Shown here piece by piece: positions 26,288 to 35,216 of a DNA stretch of 64,000 nt. The stretch spans positions 1 to 64,000 of the forward strand of contig JBCBKU010000015.1 of the NCBI GenBank assembly GCA_038521345.1, in the 5' to 3' direction. The position numbers and the translations under genes are program-made. The notes under the pieces are model-generated. The model ran no database searches. It saw nothing but the letters and a program-made list of their open reading frames with translations, and had not been told where the DNA came from. Numbering within the stretch: position 1 is the stretch's first letter; each line of letters opens with the position of its first letter. The stretch comes from JBCBKU01 sp038521345. GTDB lineage: Bacteria; Pseudomonadota; Alphaproteobacteria; Rhodobacterales; Rhodobacteraceae.

Positions 26288-26940
26288 CGCCGCGCCTCCA
26301 GACAATCCGAAATGTAAAACCCCCGGGATATTCGCGTGATATGGGTGACACCGGGCAGACGTCGGTGATCCTGCGGGACCATTGTCGGCGACCGGTCAGC
26401 GCGTGGGAAGAGCCGACCCGCATACCACATGGCGGCAAGGGCCGGTGTCTTGGGCGGCACCGTGAAGACGATCTGCGGCGCCGCGTCCCGGAAATGCTCA
26501 AGCGCCGAGATCAGATCTGGGCGGGCATAGTAAATCAGGCTATCCATCGCCAGGACGGCGTCAAACGCCCCTCGCGGGCTCAGCATGTCGCCAACTGCGA
26601 ATGTGACGCGGTGTCGAAGGGGGGCGGGCAGCCGCGCCTCGGCCACCCCGATCAACTGAGGCGAGATATCGACCGCCGTAACATCGGCGCCCCTCTCGGC
26701 AAGGGCAATGGCCATTTGCCCGGCGCCGCAGCCTGCATCAAGAACCCGCATGCCGGTCAGGTCATCGGGCAGGCGGCCAAGCATCTCGGCGCGCATCGCG
26801 TCTCGGCCTTCGCGAACGGTCTGGCGGACCCGGCTGACCGGTTCATCGGACGTCAGGCGTGCCCAGGTCGCCGTCGCGGTCCGGTCGAAGTAGCCTTCTA
26901 CGCGGTTACGCGTGGCATCATATGTGGCCGTGCCCACCAT
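26284..26940 (-). CDS. bchM: Mg-protoporphyrin IX methyltransferase
   Basis: BchM transfers a methyl group from S-adenosylmethionine to the C13 propionate of Mg-protoporphyrin IX. The 218-residue protein has the SAM-binding motif I LDAGCGAGQMAIALAERGADVTAVD, the post-I acidic loop, and the GAFDAVLAMDSLIYY motif, with the BchM-type N-terminus RNRVEGYFDRTATATWARLT. Its ATG overlaps the bchL stop (TGATG) and its stop overlaps the lhaA start, so it is embedded in the bchFNBHLM-puh transcript. Confidence 0.96.
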   Translation of the reverse strand: MVGTATYDATRNRVEGYFDRTATATWARLTSDEPVSRVRQTVREGRDAMRAEMLGRLPDDLTGMRVLDAGCGAGQMAIALAERGADVTAVDISPQLIGVAEARLPAPLRHRVTFAVGDMLSPRGAFDAVLAMDSLIYYARPDLISALEHFRDAAPQIVFTVPPKTPALAAMWYAGRLFPRADRSPTMVPQDHRRLPGVTHITRISRGFYISDCLEARR

Positions 26941-27899
26941 CAGTCAAAGCCCAGCAACTCGAAGATTTCACGGTCCGGAAGCGGTGCTGGGGCCAAGGGC
27001 TCGGTCCCACGCCACAATGTTTCGGCCAGCCTCACATATTCCGCGCGAGCCATGACGATGTCTTCGTCGTCCGGCATCTCGAACAGAGTTTTCTTCTTGA
27101 GGCGGCTCCGGCGGATCGCATCGATATCCGGCATGTGCGCGATCCGGCGGAAACCCACGGTTTCGCAGAACCGATCCACCTCGTCCGTGTCCTTCGAACG
27201 GTTGGCCACACAACCTGCCAGCCGGACATTGTAATTCTTCGACTTGGCCTGTACCGCCGCGATGATCCGGTTCATCGCATAGATGGAATCAAAGTCGTTT
27301 GCGGTCACAATCACCGCGCGGTCGGCGTGCTGAAGCGGCGCTGCGAATCCGCCACATACGACATCTCCCAGAACGTCGAAGATCACGACATCGGTATCGT
27401 CCAGCATGTGGTGCTGCTTCAGAAGCTTCACCGTCTGGCCAACCACATAACCGCCACAGCCCGTACCGGCCGGAGGTCCGCCCGCCTCGACACAATGCAC
27501 ACCGTTGAACCCTTCCGTTACGAAGTCTTCGGGGCGGAGTTCCTCGGCGTGGAAATCGACCTCTTTCAGAATGTCGATCACGGTTGGCTGCAGATGCCCG
27601 GTCAACGTGAAAGTGCTGTCGTGCTTCGGGTCGCAGCCAATTTGAAGCACGCGTTTACCAAGGGTCGAAAAGGCGACCGACAGATTGGACGACGTCGTCG
27701 ACTTTCCGATCCCGCCTTTGCCGTAGACCGAAAACACTTTCGCGCCTTCGATCTTCATCCCGGCATCCTGATGCACCTGGACCGATCCCTCTCCGTCCTC
27801 GCCTTTGAGAACGGGCGGCGCCGCGCGGCGGGCAAGCCCTTCGGCCTCGCGTGCATTGGCACGGGCCGCCGGCGGGTGTTTGGCGTCAAGCGGGCTCAT
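26940..27899 (-). CDS. bchL: Dark-operative protochlorophyllide reductase, Fe protein subunit
   Basis: BchL is the NifH-like homodimeric ATPase that reduces the BchN-BchB complex. The 319-residue protein has the P-loop VYGKGGIGKSTTSSNLSVAF, the switch and [4Fe-4S] ligand regions EAGGPPAGTGCGGYVVG and FDVLGDVVCGGFAAPL, and DPKHDSTFTLTG. The N-terminal stretch of about 45 residues before the P-loop is variable and charged, as in Rhodobacter. The ATG at 27899 overlaps the TAA of a 47-codon ORF that fills the gap to bchH. The enzyme is oxygen-sensitive in other organisms. Confidence 0.97.
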   Translation of the reverse strand: MSPLDAKHPPAARANAREAEGLARRAAPPVLKGEDGEGSVQVHQDAGMKIEGAKVFSVYGKGGIGKSTTSSNLSVAFSTLGKRVLQIGCDPKHDSTFTLTGHLQPTVIDILKEVDFHAEELRPEDFVTEGFNGVHCVEAGGPPAGTGCGGYVVGQTVKLLKQHHMLDDTDVVIFDVLGDVVCGGFAAPLQHADRAVIVTANDFDSIYAMNRIIAAVQAKSKNYNVRLAGCVANRSKDTDEVDRFCETVGFRRIAHMPDIDAIRRSRLKKKTLFEMPDDEDIVMARAEYVRLAETLWRGTEPLAPAPLPDREIFELLGFD

Positions 27900-28042
27900 T
27901 ACACCAGTCCTTCATCGTGGAGAAAAATACGTCGGAGGCGCGGGTGCAGTGCCCCCGCGCGCGTTGATGCCGACGGCGGCGATACCGGATGTGATCCCGA
28001 GGGTGCAGCCGGCCCGGCGGATATTCTGCGTATGGAATTCAT
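27899..28042 (-). CDS. 47-residue ORF coupled to bchH and bchL
   Basis: The 139-base gap between bchH and bchL is filled by an ATG frame. Its start overlaps the bchH stop as ATGA (28039-28042) and its TAA overlaps the bchL ATG as TAATG (27897-27901). The peptide begins MNSIRRISAGPAAPSGSHPV and ends LRRIFLHDEGLV; it is Pro/Ser/Ala/Arg-rich with no clear domain. It may be a real small protein or simply a translational relay that carries ribosomes from bchH into bchL. No separate ribosome binding site was identified. Coding status is uncertain; the double overlap is the only evidence. Confidence 0.4.
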   Translation of the reverse strand: MNSIRRISAGPAAPSGSHPVSPPSASTRAGALHPRLRRIFLHDEGLV

Positions 28043-31000
28043 TCCGCCGCGATCCCTTCGATCCGGTCTTCGAGTTCGTCCGCCGCGTTCTGAAGAGCGG
28101 CAAGCGTCGCGGCATCCGGCTCCCAATATGCGCGGTCCGACGCTTCGAGCAGCCGGTTCGCCATCCGCGAGGACGCTTCGGGGTTCAGGCTGGCCAGCCG
28201 ACTGCGCATAGCCTCGTCCAATACGAAGGTCTCTGAGATGCGCTGGTAGACCCAGGGATCCACCTGGCCTGTGGTTGCGGACCATCCCATCGTGTTGGTT
28301 ACATGCGCTTCGATCTGGCGCACGCCTTCGCGGCCATGGGTCAGAAGGCTTTCGAAGAATTTCGGATTCAGGCTGCGCGTGCGGGTCTCGAGCGCGACCT
28401 GATCGCGAAGCGTACGAACCTTGGCGGCACCTCGTGTCTGGTCGCCGATATAGATGGCGGCATCCTGCCCCTTGGCACGTTTGACAGCGCGGGCGATCCC
28501 GCCAAGCGTATCAAAGTAATGGTCGACACTCGTGACCCCGAGCTCGACGGATTCGAGGTTCTGATAGGCAATATCCACATCGCGAAGTGTTCGCTGCAAA
28601 AGCGCAGCATTCGCCTCGGCCTTGCCGTTGCGGCCGTACGCAAAGGATTTTCGGCTTTCGTACGCGTCAGCAAGGTCGTCCTCGTCCCCAAAGGCCGAGC
28701 TGTCGACAAGGGCGTTAACATTCGAGCCATAGGCGCCTTCGGCATTCGAGAACACGCGCAAAGCCGCGGTCTCGAGATCGCATCCCATGGCCTCGGCATG
28801 GGCCAGCGCATGGGCGCGCACAAAGTTCTGGTGCAGCGGTTCGTCGGCCGCGGCCGCCTTCCACGCGGCTTCGGCCAGCATGCGAGTCTGCAGGGGCAGA
28901 AGATCGCGGAAAATACCGGACAACGTCATGACGACATCGATCCGAGGGCGCTGTAATTCCGCAAGCGGAACAAGATCCGCCCCTGCGAGGCGGCCATACC
29001 CGTCAAAGCGCGGGACGGCCCCGATCAACGCCATGGCCTGCGCGATGGGCCCGCCATCGGACTTAATGTTGTCCGAACCCCAGAGAACCATGGCCACGCT
29101 GCGCGGCAACGTGGCGTGAGTGGCCAGCAGCAAGTCAGCTTGACGGGCGCCTTCTGACATCGCGAAGGCGGTCGGCATTCGGAACGGATCAAAGGCGTGG
29201 ATGTTGCGTCCCGTCGGCAGGATCTCCGGCGATCGGATCAGATCGCCGCCGGGGACGGGGGCCACGAAGCCACCCTGCAAGGCATGCAGTAGGGCTGTAA
29301 GTTCGTCGTTCGTTGCAAGCGCCGCAGCCACGCGCGACCGTGTTTCCGGATCGGATTCGGCCATCACGGCCAGATGCTCTTCGCGCTGGGCATCGGACAA
29401 CGGGCGCCCGAGCACGTGCAATCCGTCTGGAATAAGCGCCTCTTCCGTCTCGAGAAGTGCGCGCCAGAGATCGTCTGGATTGGCACCATCCATGTCGACG
29501 GCGGCAGCCTGATCGCCGATCAACTCGGCGAGGCTCGCGCGCTCGGCCGAGGACGGATCCATGCCGCGCCAGCGAGTCAGGCTGTCTTTCAGATCAAGAA
29601 GACCCTTATACAGCCCCGCCGACGCGAGCGGTGGGGTGAGGTGGGTAACCGTCACCGCGTTCGATCGGCGCTTGGCAAGTGTCGCCTCCGAGGGGTTGTT
29701 GGCGGCATAAAGGTAAACATTGGGGAGATCCCCGATCAGGCGGTCCGGCCAATCAGACGCACCAAGTCCGGCCTGTTTACCGGGCATGAATTCCAATGCC
29801 CCGTGCATGCCAAAATGCAGGATTGCATCGGCCCCGAGAGTGTTGCGAAGCCAGAGATAGAACTGCGCGAAGGCATGGGTGGGTGCGAAGCCCCTTTCGA
29901 ACAAGAGGCGCATAGGATCGCCTTCCCATCCGAAGGCGGGCTGGACGCCGACAAAGACTTTGCCAAAGTGCTGGCCCAGCACGAAAACACCGCGCCCATC
30001 GGACTGGATCTTGCCCGGGGCGGGTCCCCAGACCGCCTCGATCTCGTCTAGCCACGGGGTGCCATCCACGATGCTATCGGCACTCACGTGGGCAGCTACA
30101 TGCGCCTCTTGCCCGTATTGGGACGCATTGCCTTCAAGGATCGCGGCGCGAAGCGCCTCGACACTATCTGGCGGTTCAAGATCATAACCGTCCCGCGCCA
30201 GCGCGTGGAGCGTGTTGAAAAGGCTTTCGAAAACCGAAAGGTATGCGGCCGTACCCACAGCCCCGGCATTCGGGGGAAAACCGTACAGCACGATGGCCAG
30301 TGTTGTTTCGCGGTTTGCTGCGCGGCGAAGGCGTGCGAGGCGCTCAACCTTCTCCGTCAGCCGCTCTATCCGTTCCGGACAGGGCGCCATCGCCCGGGCT
30401 TGGGTTGTTCCCGGGCAAGCGCGCGCGCAGCCCTTGCAGCCACTCTCGCCATGGCGGCCAGCGAAAACAGTGGGATTGGTGGCGCCGTCGATCTCCGGCA
30501 GGGCGACCAGCATCGTGGTCTCGACCGGGCCCAGACCGCCAGATGACGCCGCCCATTGGCCAAGCGTCTGAAACTCGAGCGGGTGGGCCGCGACATAAGG
30601 CACATCAAGGGCGGAAAGAACATCGACCGCCGCGTCGCTGTCATTGTAGGCAGGACCGCCGACGAGCGAGAAACCGGTCAGCGAGACAAGCGCGTCGATC
30701 TGACCGGTGTGATAGGCGCTGATCGCGGGTCGCCCATCAAGACCGCCGGCAAAAGCCGGTAGCACGCGTATGCCGCGCGCTTCGAAGGCGTGGATGACCG
30801 CATCGTAGTGGGCGGTGTCCGAGGCAAGCACGTAAGACCGCATCAAAAGCAGTCCGACTGTTGCCACGGGGTCCGCAGGACCGGGAAGCGCGCCGGAATC
30901 GATTGTGATCCGTTGGCCCGGCAGGTCCGGGTGATAGAGACCCACTTCCGGATAGTCGATGGGGGCGGCGGCGTCGCGCCCCCGCCATGCAGAATCATGG

Positions 31001-31587
31001 GCGTAGCGCGAGACGAGAAAACGGACCATGGCTTCGACATTGTCGTCCGACCCGCCCAGCCAATACTGCATTGTCAGGAACCATGCGCGCAGGTCCTGCG
31101 CCTTGCCGGGGATGTATCGAAGGATCTTCGGAATCCGGCGGAGCAGTTTCATCTGCTTCTCGCCGGAATTCGCGCTGGGACCCTTCGAACCCCGCAGCTT
31201 CTTCAGAAGCCGTACGGCGGTCGAGGCCGGCTTGGCCATGTCGAGATCGCCCATCCGGGTCAGCCGCACGACCTGACTGTCGGCGATGATGCCGACCAAG
31301 GCATCGCAGGCGTCGCGGCGTGCTTCGAGCGCGGGGAGGATTGCCTGAACGTGTTCTTCGAGGAAGAGAAGGTTCGCGATCACGATATCCGCATGCGCTA
31401 CAGCATCCCGGGCCGCGTCGAGCTGTGCTGGATCCTCGGCCCAAGCAGCAGCGGCGTGGACGCTGACAGTGAGGCCGGGAAAGTCATCGGCAAGCCGCTC
31501 AGACACACGCGCCGCCGGACCCGCAGCATGCGCATCCAACGTGACAATCACCACGCGATAACCGGTTATGTGCCCGTCATCGCGCAT
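28039..31587 (-). CDS. bchH: Magnesium chelatase subunit H
   Basis: BchH is the porphyrin-binding subunit that, with BchI-BchD, inserts Mg2+ into protoporphyrin IX, the first committed bacteriochlorophyll step. The 1182-residue length is normal. Segments include the N-terminal DUF3479-like domain (VVIVTLDAHAAGPAARVSERL) and the CobN/Mg-chelatase core with IHPRQ-like strings (HFGMHGALEFMPGKQAGL, YLYAANNPSEATLAKRRS). Others are YGSNVNALVDSSAFGDEDDL and GGIARAVKRAKGQDA. Its start lies 11 bases inside the end of bchB and its stop overlaps a 47-codon ORF. Confidence 0.97.
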   Translation of the reverse strand: MRDDGHITGYRVVIVTLDAHAAGPAARVSERLADDFPGLTVSVHAAAAWAEDPAQLDAARDAVAHADIVIANLLFLEEHVQAILPALEARRDACDALVGIIADSQVVRLTRMGDLDMAKPASTAVRLLKKLRGSKGPSANSGEKQMKLLRRIPKILRYIPGKAQDLRAWFLTMQYWLGGSDDNVEAMVRFLVSRYAHDSAWRGRDAAAPIDYPEVGLYHPDLPGQRITIDSGALPGPADPVATVGLLLMRSYVLASDTAHYDAVIHAFEARGIRVLPAFAGGLDGRPAISAYHTGQIDALVSLTGFSLVGGPAYNDSDAAVDVLSALDVPYVAAHPLEFQTLGQWAASSGGLGPVETTMLVALPEIDGATNPTVFAGRHGESGCKGCARACPGTTQARAMAPCPERIERLTEKVERLARLRRAANRETTLAIVLYGFPPNAGAVGTAAYLSVFESLFNTLHALARDGYDLEPPDSVEALRAAILEGNASQYGQEAHVAAHVSADSIVDGTPWLDEIEAVWGPAPGKIQSDGRGVFVLGQHFGKVFVGVQPAFGWEGDPMRLLFERGFAPTHAFAQFYLWLRNTLGADAILHFGMHGALEFMPGKQAGLGASDWPDRLIGDLPNVYLYAANNPSEATLAKRRSNAVTVTHLTPPLASAGLYKGLLDLKDSLTRWRGMDPSSAERASLAELIGDQAAAVDMDGANPDDLWRALLETEEALIPDGLHVLGRPLSDAQREEHLAVMAESDPETRSRVAAALATNDELTALLHALQGGFVAPVPGGDLIRSPEILPTGRNIHAFDPFRMPTAFAMSEGARQADLLLATHATLPRSVAMVLWGSDNIKSDGGPIAQAMALIGAVPRFDGYGRLAGADLVPLAELQRPRIDVVMTLSGIFRDLLPLQTRMLAEAAWKAAAADEPLHQNFVRAHALAHAEAMGCDLETAALRVFSNAEGAYGSNVNALVDSSAFGDEDDLADAYESRKSFAYGRNGKAEANAALLQRTLRDVDIAYQNLESVELGVTSVDHYFDTLGGIARAVKRAKGQDAAIYIGDQTRGAAKVRTLRDQVALETRTRSLNPKFFESLLTHGREGVRQIEAHVTNTMGWSATTGQVDPWVYQRISETFVLDEAMRSRLASLNPEASSRMANRLLEASDRAYWEPDAATLAALQNAADELEDRIEGIAAE

Positions 31588-33115
31588 AGTGGGCCTTGGC
31601 CTCGTATAGGGTGTCTACGCTGATCTCGAAGACGCCGCGTTCGGTCGCGAATGCCTCGGTGTTTCGCTTGGCTTTTCCGCGCACGAAGAAGGGAATCTTC
31701 TTCAGTTCGCGTTCGGCGTCGGCAAGCCATATCACGTTGGAAGGGAGCCCGTCCCCGGTAGGCGTCGCCCCGCCCTCAACCGGTACAGAGCGGAGCTCCG
31801 TGGGCGCGCCGCCACCGTGATGCGATGGGCCGGCGGCATCGGAAAACTCGAAATCCTCGCGGAACATGGTGAGCAGGTGTTCTTCCAGCCCCATGACGAG
31901 TGGGTGCACGAAGGTGTCGAAGAGCACATTCGCCCCTTCGATCCCCATCACCGGCGAATAGCGCGCCGGATAGTCTTGGACATGGACGGGGGCCGAGATT
32001 ACGGCGCAGGGAATGCCAAGGCGCTTGCCGATATGGCGTTCCATCTGAGTCCCGAGGATCATCTCGGGCGCGACATCAGCGATGGCGCGTTCCACCTCAA
32101 GGTAGTCGTCGCTAATCAGCGGTTCGACTCCATACTCTTTTGCCATCGCGCGGAGGGGACGCGCGAATTCGCGGTTGTAGCAGCCAAGTCCGGCGACTTC
32201 GAACCCCATCTCGTCCCGCGCGATCCGGGCGGCAGCCATGGCGTGGGTCGCATCGCCGAAGATAAAAACGCGCTTACCAGTGAGATAGGTGGAATCGACT
32301 GAAGCCGAGTACCAGGGCAGACGCAATCGGGACATGTCGAGAGGTTCGGAAATGCCGGTGATCGCACGGATCTCGTCAACAAAGTCGCGCGTGGCACCCA
32401 CGCCAATCGGCACGGTCTTTGTATAGGGGATGCCGTGTTCGCGCTCGAGGTGGCGCGCAGCCGTCTCGCCGGTCTCGGGGTATAGAAGCACGTTCAGATG
32501 CGCCGCTGGGAGGCGGGCGATGTCAGCGGGCGTGGCGCCCATAGGTGCCGTGACGTTCACGCCAATTCCAAGATCCTCAAGGAGCCGTGTAATCTCGGTG
32601 ACGTCGTCACGGTGGCGGAAGCCAAGGCCCGTCGCTCCGAGCAGGTTCGCCGTGGTTCGGTCCGTCTTTGTCTGCGGACGGGCGAGGGCGCGGACAATCT
32701 GGAAGAACGTCTCGTCGGCGCCGAAATTCTCTTTCCGCTGGTAAGACGGGAGCTCAAGCGGGATGACCGGGATCGGCAGGCCCATCGTCTCGGCGAGACC
32801 GCCTGGATCGTCCTGGATCAGTTCAGCGGTACATGATGCGCCGACAATCATGGCCTCCGGGCGGAACCGGTCATAGGCATCCGTTGCAGCGCGCTTGAAA
32901 AGACCCGCTGTGTCGGCGCCAAGATCACGGGCCTGGAACGTTGTATAGGTCACCGGTGGGCGGTGATTGCGCCGCTCGATCATCGTAAAGAGCAGGTCGG
33001 CATATGTGTCGCCCTGAGGCGCGTGGAGCACGTAGTGAAGGCCCTTCATGCCCGTGGCCACGCGCATGGCACCCACGTGGGGCGGGCCTTCGTACGTCCA
33101 GACCGAGAGCTTCAT
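31577..33115 (-). CDS. bchB: Dark-operative protochlorophyllide reductase subunit B
   Basis: BchB pairs with BchN to form the NifDK-like catalytic component that reduces ring D of protochlorophyllide. The 512-residue protein starts MKLSVWTYEGPPHVGAMRVATGMKGLHYVLHAPQGDTYADLLF, typical of BchB. It carries the cluster-binding region SCTAELIQDDPGGLAE and a C-terminal domain starting near LKKIPFFVRGKAKRNTE. The ATG at 33115 was chosen by homology to the BchB N-terminus; the frame extends upstream into bchN without support. It precedes bchH with an 11-base overlap. Confidence 0.96.
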   Translation of the reverse strand: MKLSVWTYEGPPHVGAMRVATGMKGLHYVLHAPQGDTYADLLFTMIERRNHRPPVTYTTFQARDLGADTAGLFKRAATDAYDRFRPEAMIVGASCTAELIQDDPGGLAETMGLPIPVIPLELPSYQRKENFGADETFFQIVRALARPQTKTDRTTANLLGATGLGFRHRDDVTEITRLLEDLGIGVNVTAPMGATPADIARLPAAHLNVLLYPETGETAARHLEREHGIPYTKTVPIGVGATRDFVDEIRAITGISEPLDMSRLRLPWYSASVDSTYLTGKRVFIFGDATHAMAAARIARDEMGFEVAGLGCYNREFARPLRAMAKEYGVEPLISDDYLEVERAIADVAPEMILGTQMERHIGKRLGIPCAVISAPVHVQDYPARYSPVMGIEGANVLFDTFVHPLVMGLEEHLLTMFREDFEFSDAAGPSHHGGGAPTELRSVPVEGGATPTGDGLPSNVIWLADAERELKKIPFFVRGKAKRNTEAFATERGVFEISVDTLYEAKAHYAR

Positions 33116-33158
33116 GGCCGCCCTCCGGGTCTGAGTATTCGAACCAAGGTGAAACGGA

Positions 33159-34430
33159 TCATTCCGCCGCCTCCAGCCGGAGGGCCGCCTTGCGGCGGAG
33201 GGGGCGGGCAAAGAGCTCGGCCAGGTCGCTCGCCTGTTCATAAAAATGAACCGGCGTGAAAACCAGCTCGATTGCCCACTTTGTTGCGAGCCCCTCGGCC
33301 TCGAGCGGGTTGGCGAGGCCAAGGCCGCAGACGGTAAGGTCGGGCCGGGCGGCGCGAAGGCGGTCGAGCTGTTTCTCGACATCCTGACCTTCGGACACTG
33401 TCGGACCGGCGGCGAGGCGGGAAAGGTCGGGACCCAGGATGGCGCGGTGCAGGAACGGCGTTCCAATCTCCAGCGGCGTCATCCCGCATTCCTCGGCAAG
33501 AAACCGGGCAAGCGGGATCTCGAGCTGGCTGTCGGGCAAGAAGGTCACGGTCTTGCCGCGCAGCGCCTCTGCGCGGGCGGCGACCGCTTTGGCGGCGCGG
33601 GCGCGGGGCGCGGCGGTGACACTTTCGAACTGCTCTTCGGGGATGCCGAACGCGTCCGCAACTGCGCGGAGCCAGGCGGTTGTGCCGGCTTCGCCGAACG
33701 GCATCGGCGCTTCAATCGGGGTGGCGCCGCGCTTGGTCAGCGCCGCATAGGTATCACCAAGAAACGGTTGCGTGAGCGCGAAGAGGGTGTCGGGGCCAAC
33801 GGCGGGATCCTCGGCGGCGCGGCGACCGGGCAGCACGCGCACGGGCCCAATACCAAGAGCATCAAGAAGGCCACGCATCTGGTCTTCGACCACGTCGGGC
33901 AGCGCTCCGACGACAAGCAGTTCACGGCCCTCCGCCGTTGGCAGGACGGGAACCATCGCGGCAAGGCACGCATCTTCGCCCTGTGTAAACGTAGTCTCAA
34001 TTCCGCTGCCGGAGTAATTCAGCACCCGGACATGGGGAGCATGTCGCGCCGAAAGCCGTTCGGCGGCACGTGCGAGGTCGAGCTTGATCACTTCGGACGG
34101 GCAGGAACCCACCAGAAACAACTGACGAATATCGGGGCGGCGATCCAGCAGTCTTTCGACTTCGCGGTCGAGTTCGTCATTGGCGTCGGCAAGACCTGCG
34201 AGGTCCTTTTCTTCGAGGATCGCAGTACCAAAGCGCGGCTCGGCGAAAATCATCACGCCAGCGGCGGATTGCAGAAGATGCGCACAGGTGCGCGATCCCA
34301 CGACAAGGAAGAAAGCGTCCTGCATCTTGCGATGAAGCCAGATGATCCCGGTGAGGCCGCAGAAAACCTCGTGCTGGCCCCGTTCCCGAAGCACGGGCGC
34401 ATCGCTGCAAGAGGCCATGGGCACCGTCAT
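33159..34430 (-). CDS. bchN: Dark-operative protochlorophyllide reductase subunit N
   Basis: BchN provides three cysteine ligands of the NB-cluster and the protochlorophyllide site. The 423-residue protein has the N-terminal EVFCGLTGIIWLHRKMQDAFFLVVGSRTCAHLLQSAAGVMIFAEPRFGTA region, with Cys24, Cys49 and a third Cys in FLVGSCPSEVIKLDL. GSGIETTFTQGEDACLAAMVP is also present. It overlaps the bchF stop by 4 bases. The run order bchF-N-B-H-L-M is the standard one. Confidence 0.96.
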   Translation of the reverse strand: MTVPMASCSDAPVLRERGQHEVFCGLTGIIWLHRKMQDAFFLVVGSRTCAHLLQSAAGVMIFAEPRFGTAILEEKDLAGLADANDELDREVERLLDRRPDIRQLFLVGSCPSEVIKLDLARAAERLSARHAPHVRVLNYSGSGIETTFTQGEDACLAAMVPVLPTAEGRELLVVGALPDVVEDQMRGLLDALGIGPVRVLPGRRAAEDPAVGPDTLFALTQPFLGDTYAALTKRGATPIEAPMPFGEAGTTAWLRAVADAFGIPEEQFESVTAAPRARAAKAVAARAEALRGKTVTFLPDSQLEIPLARFLAEECGMTPLEIGTPFLHRAILGPDLSRLAAGPTVSEGQDVEKQLDRLRAARPDLTVCGLGLANPLEAEGLATKWAIELVFTPVHFYEQASDLAELFARPLRRKAALRLEAAE

Positions 34431-34909
34431 GCGGGCGCTCCCTCAAGACGCGCGGTCCGAAGCTTCCAAATGAACTGGAACGCGTTAATCGCGTAAGCGC
34501 CGTAGGCGACAAGGGCGATTATGAGTTGACCCGTCGGACCCGGCCATCCCCAGAGGATCGCCAAGAGATAGGCAGTGTGCAGCGCGATCACACCGAAGCT
34601 GACGACATCTTCCCAAAAGAACGCCGGGGCAAACAGGTACTGGCCGAAGACGACCTTTTCCCAAATCGCACCGGTCACCATGATCGTGTAGAGGATCGCC
34701 GTCTTTAGAACGACGGATGCCGTAGCGAGCGCGTACCCCTCGCCAGTAGCCAGCGCCCGGAGAACCAAAACTAAGGACACGAGGAAGACAAGGAATTGCA
34801 ATGGAGCAAGAACGCCTTGAACGGTAGTCCATACCGTGGCGTCGCGGCGGGCGCGCTCTTCTGCAGTGTAGAGAGATCCGGTTCGGCGCGTAGCCGTTTC
34901 GGTCGTCAT
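34427..34909 (-). CDS. bchF: 3-vinyl bacteriochlorophyllide hydratase
   Basis: BchF hydrates the C3 vinyl group to a 1-hydroxyethyl group, which BchC later oxidises to the acetyl group of bacteriochlorophyll a. The 160-residue membrane protein has four hydrophobic helices. It shows the BchF signatures LYTAEERARRDATVWTTVQGVLAPLQFLVFL, YTIMVTGAIWEKVVFGQYLFAPAFFWEDVVS and YGAYAINAFQFIWKLR. It is the first gene of the long bchFNBHLM-lhaA-puh transcript, whose promoter region carries two PpsR-type palindromes. Confidence 0.95.
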   Translation of the reverse strand: MTTETATRRTGSLYTAEERARRDATVWTTVQGVLAPLQFLVFLVSLVLVLRALATGEGYALATASVVLKTAILYTIMVTGAIWEKVVFGQYLFAPAFFWEDVVSFGVIALHTAYLLAILWGWPGPTGQLIIALVAYGAYAINAFQFIWKLRTARLEGAPA

Positions 34910-34976
34910 CCCGCGTGTGCTCCCTAAGACTCCCTGCGTGCCTTACCGGAAGAGCCTAGCGTCCGCGCGGGCAAAG

Positions 34977-34994
34977 TGTCAATTCGCATTTACA
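34977..34994. promoter_or_regulatory. PpsR/CrtJ-type operator A (bchF side)
   Basis: TGTCAATTCGCATTTACA is a perfect TGT-N12-ACA palindrome 68 bases upstream of the bchF start. In Rhodobacter such sites bind the aerobic repressor PpsR/CrtJ, and ppsR is encoded 1 kb away. Confidence 0.75.
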
Positions 34995-35116
34995 CATGCA
35001 AAGTTGACACCTTAGGTTCATTGCTTTGCTTGATACGGGCTGATCCGGCGAAATTCCCATGATTCTTTGACACTTTCAGCTCGAGCAGGTGACTGGTGGC
35101 GCGCGTTGCGACGAAG

Positions 35117-35134
35117 TGTCAATTTACTTTGACA
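35117..35134. promoter_or_regulatory. PpsR/CrtJ-type operator B (ppaA side)
   Basis: TGTCAATTTACTTTGACA is a perfect TGT-N12-ACA palindrome 83 bases upstream of ppaA. Together with operator A it could allow cooperative binding over 140 bases of DNA, as described for widely spaced CrtJ sites in Rhodobacter capsulatus. Confidence 0.75.
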
Positions 35135-35216
35135 TGTCGGGCAGCATAGGCAAGACTCGCTCCGCACCGGATCCGCGCCTTGACGCGGCCAGACCCGGGC
35201 GGGTTAGGACCGACCG

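Larger units (their letters stand above)
34910..35216. promoter_or_regulatory. bchF / ppaA divergent regulatory region
   Basis: This 307-base region separates the divergent bchF and ppaA genes and is visibly AT-richer than its surroundings. It carries two perfect TGT-N12-ACA palindromes 140 bases apart (listed separately). GTTGACACC (around 35003) and TTTGACACT (around 35067) are -35-like elements, but I could not assign -10 boxes with confidence. Nothing in it looks like a gene. Confidence 0.6.

Noticed and set aside
28303..28956. 217-codon plus-strand frame opposite bchH
   Set aside because: It is the mirror of a highly conserved Mg-chelatase H coding region and has no ribosome binding site or recognisable domain.
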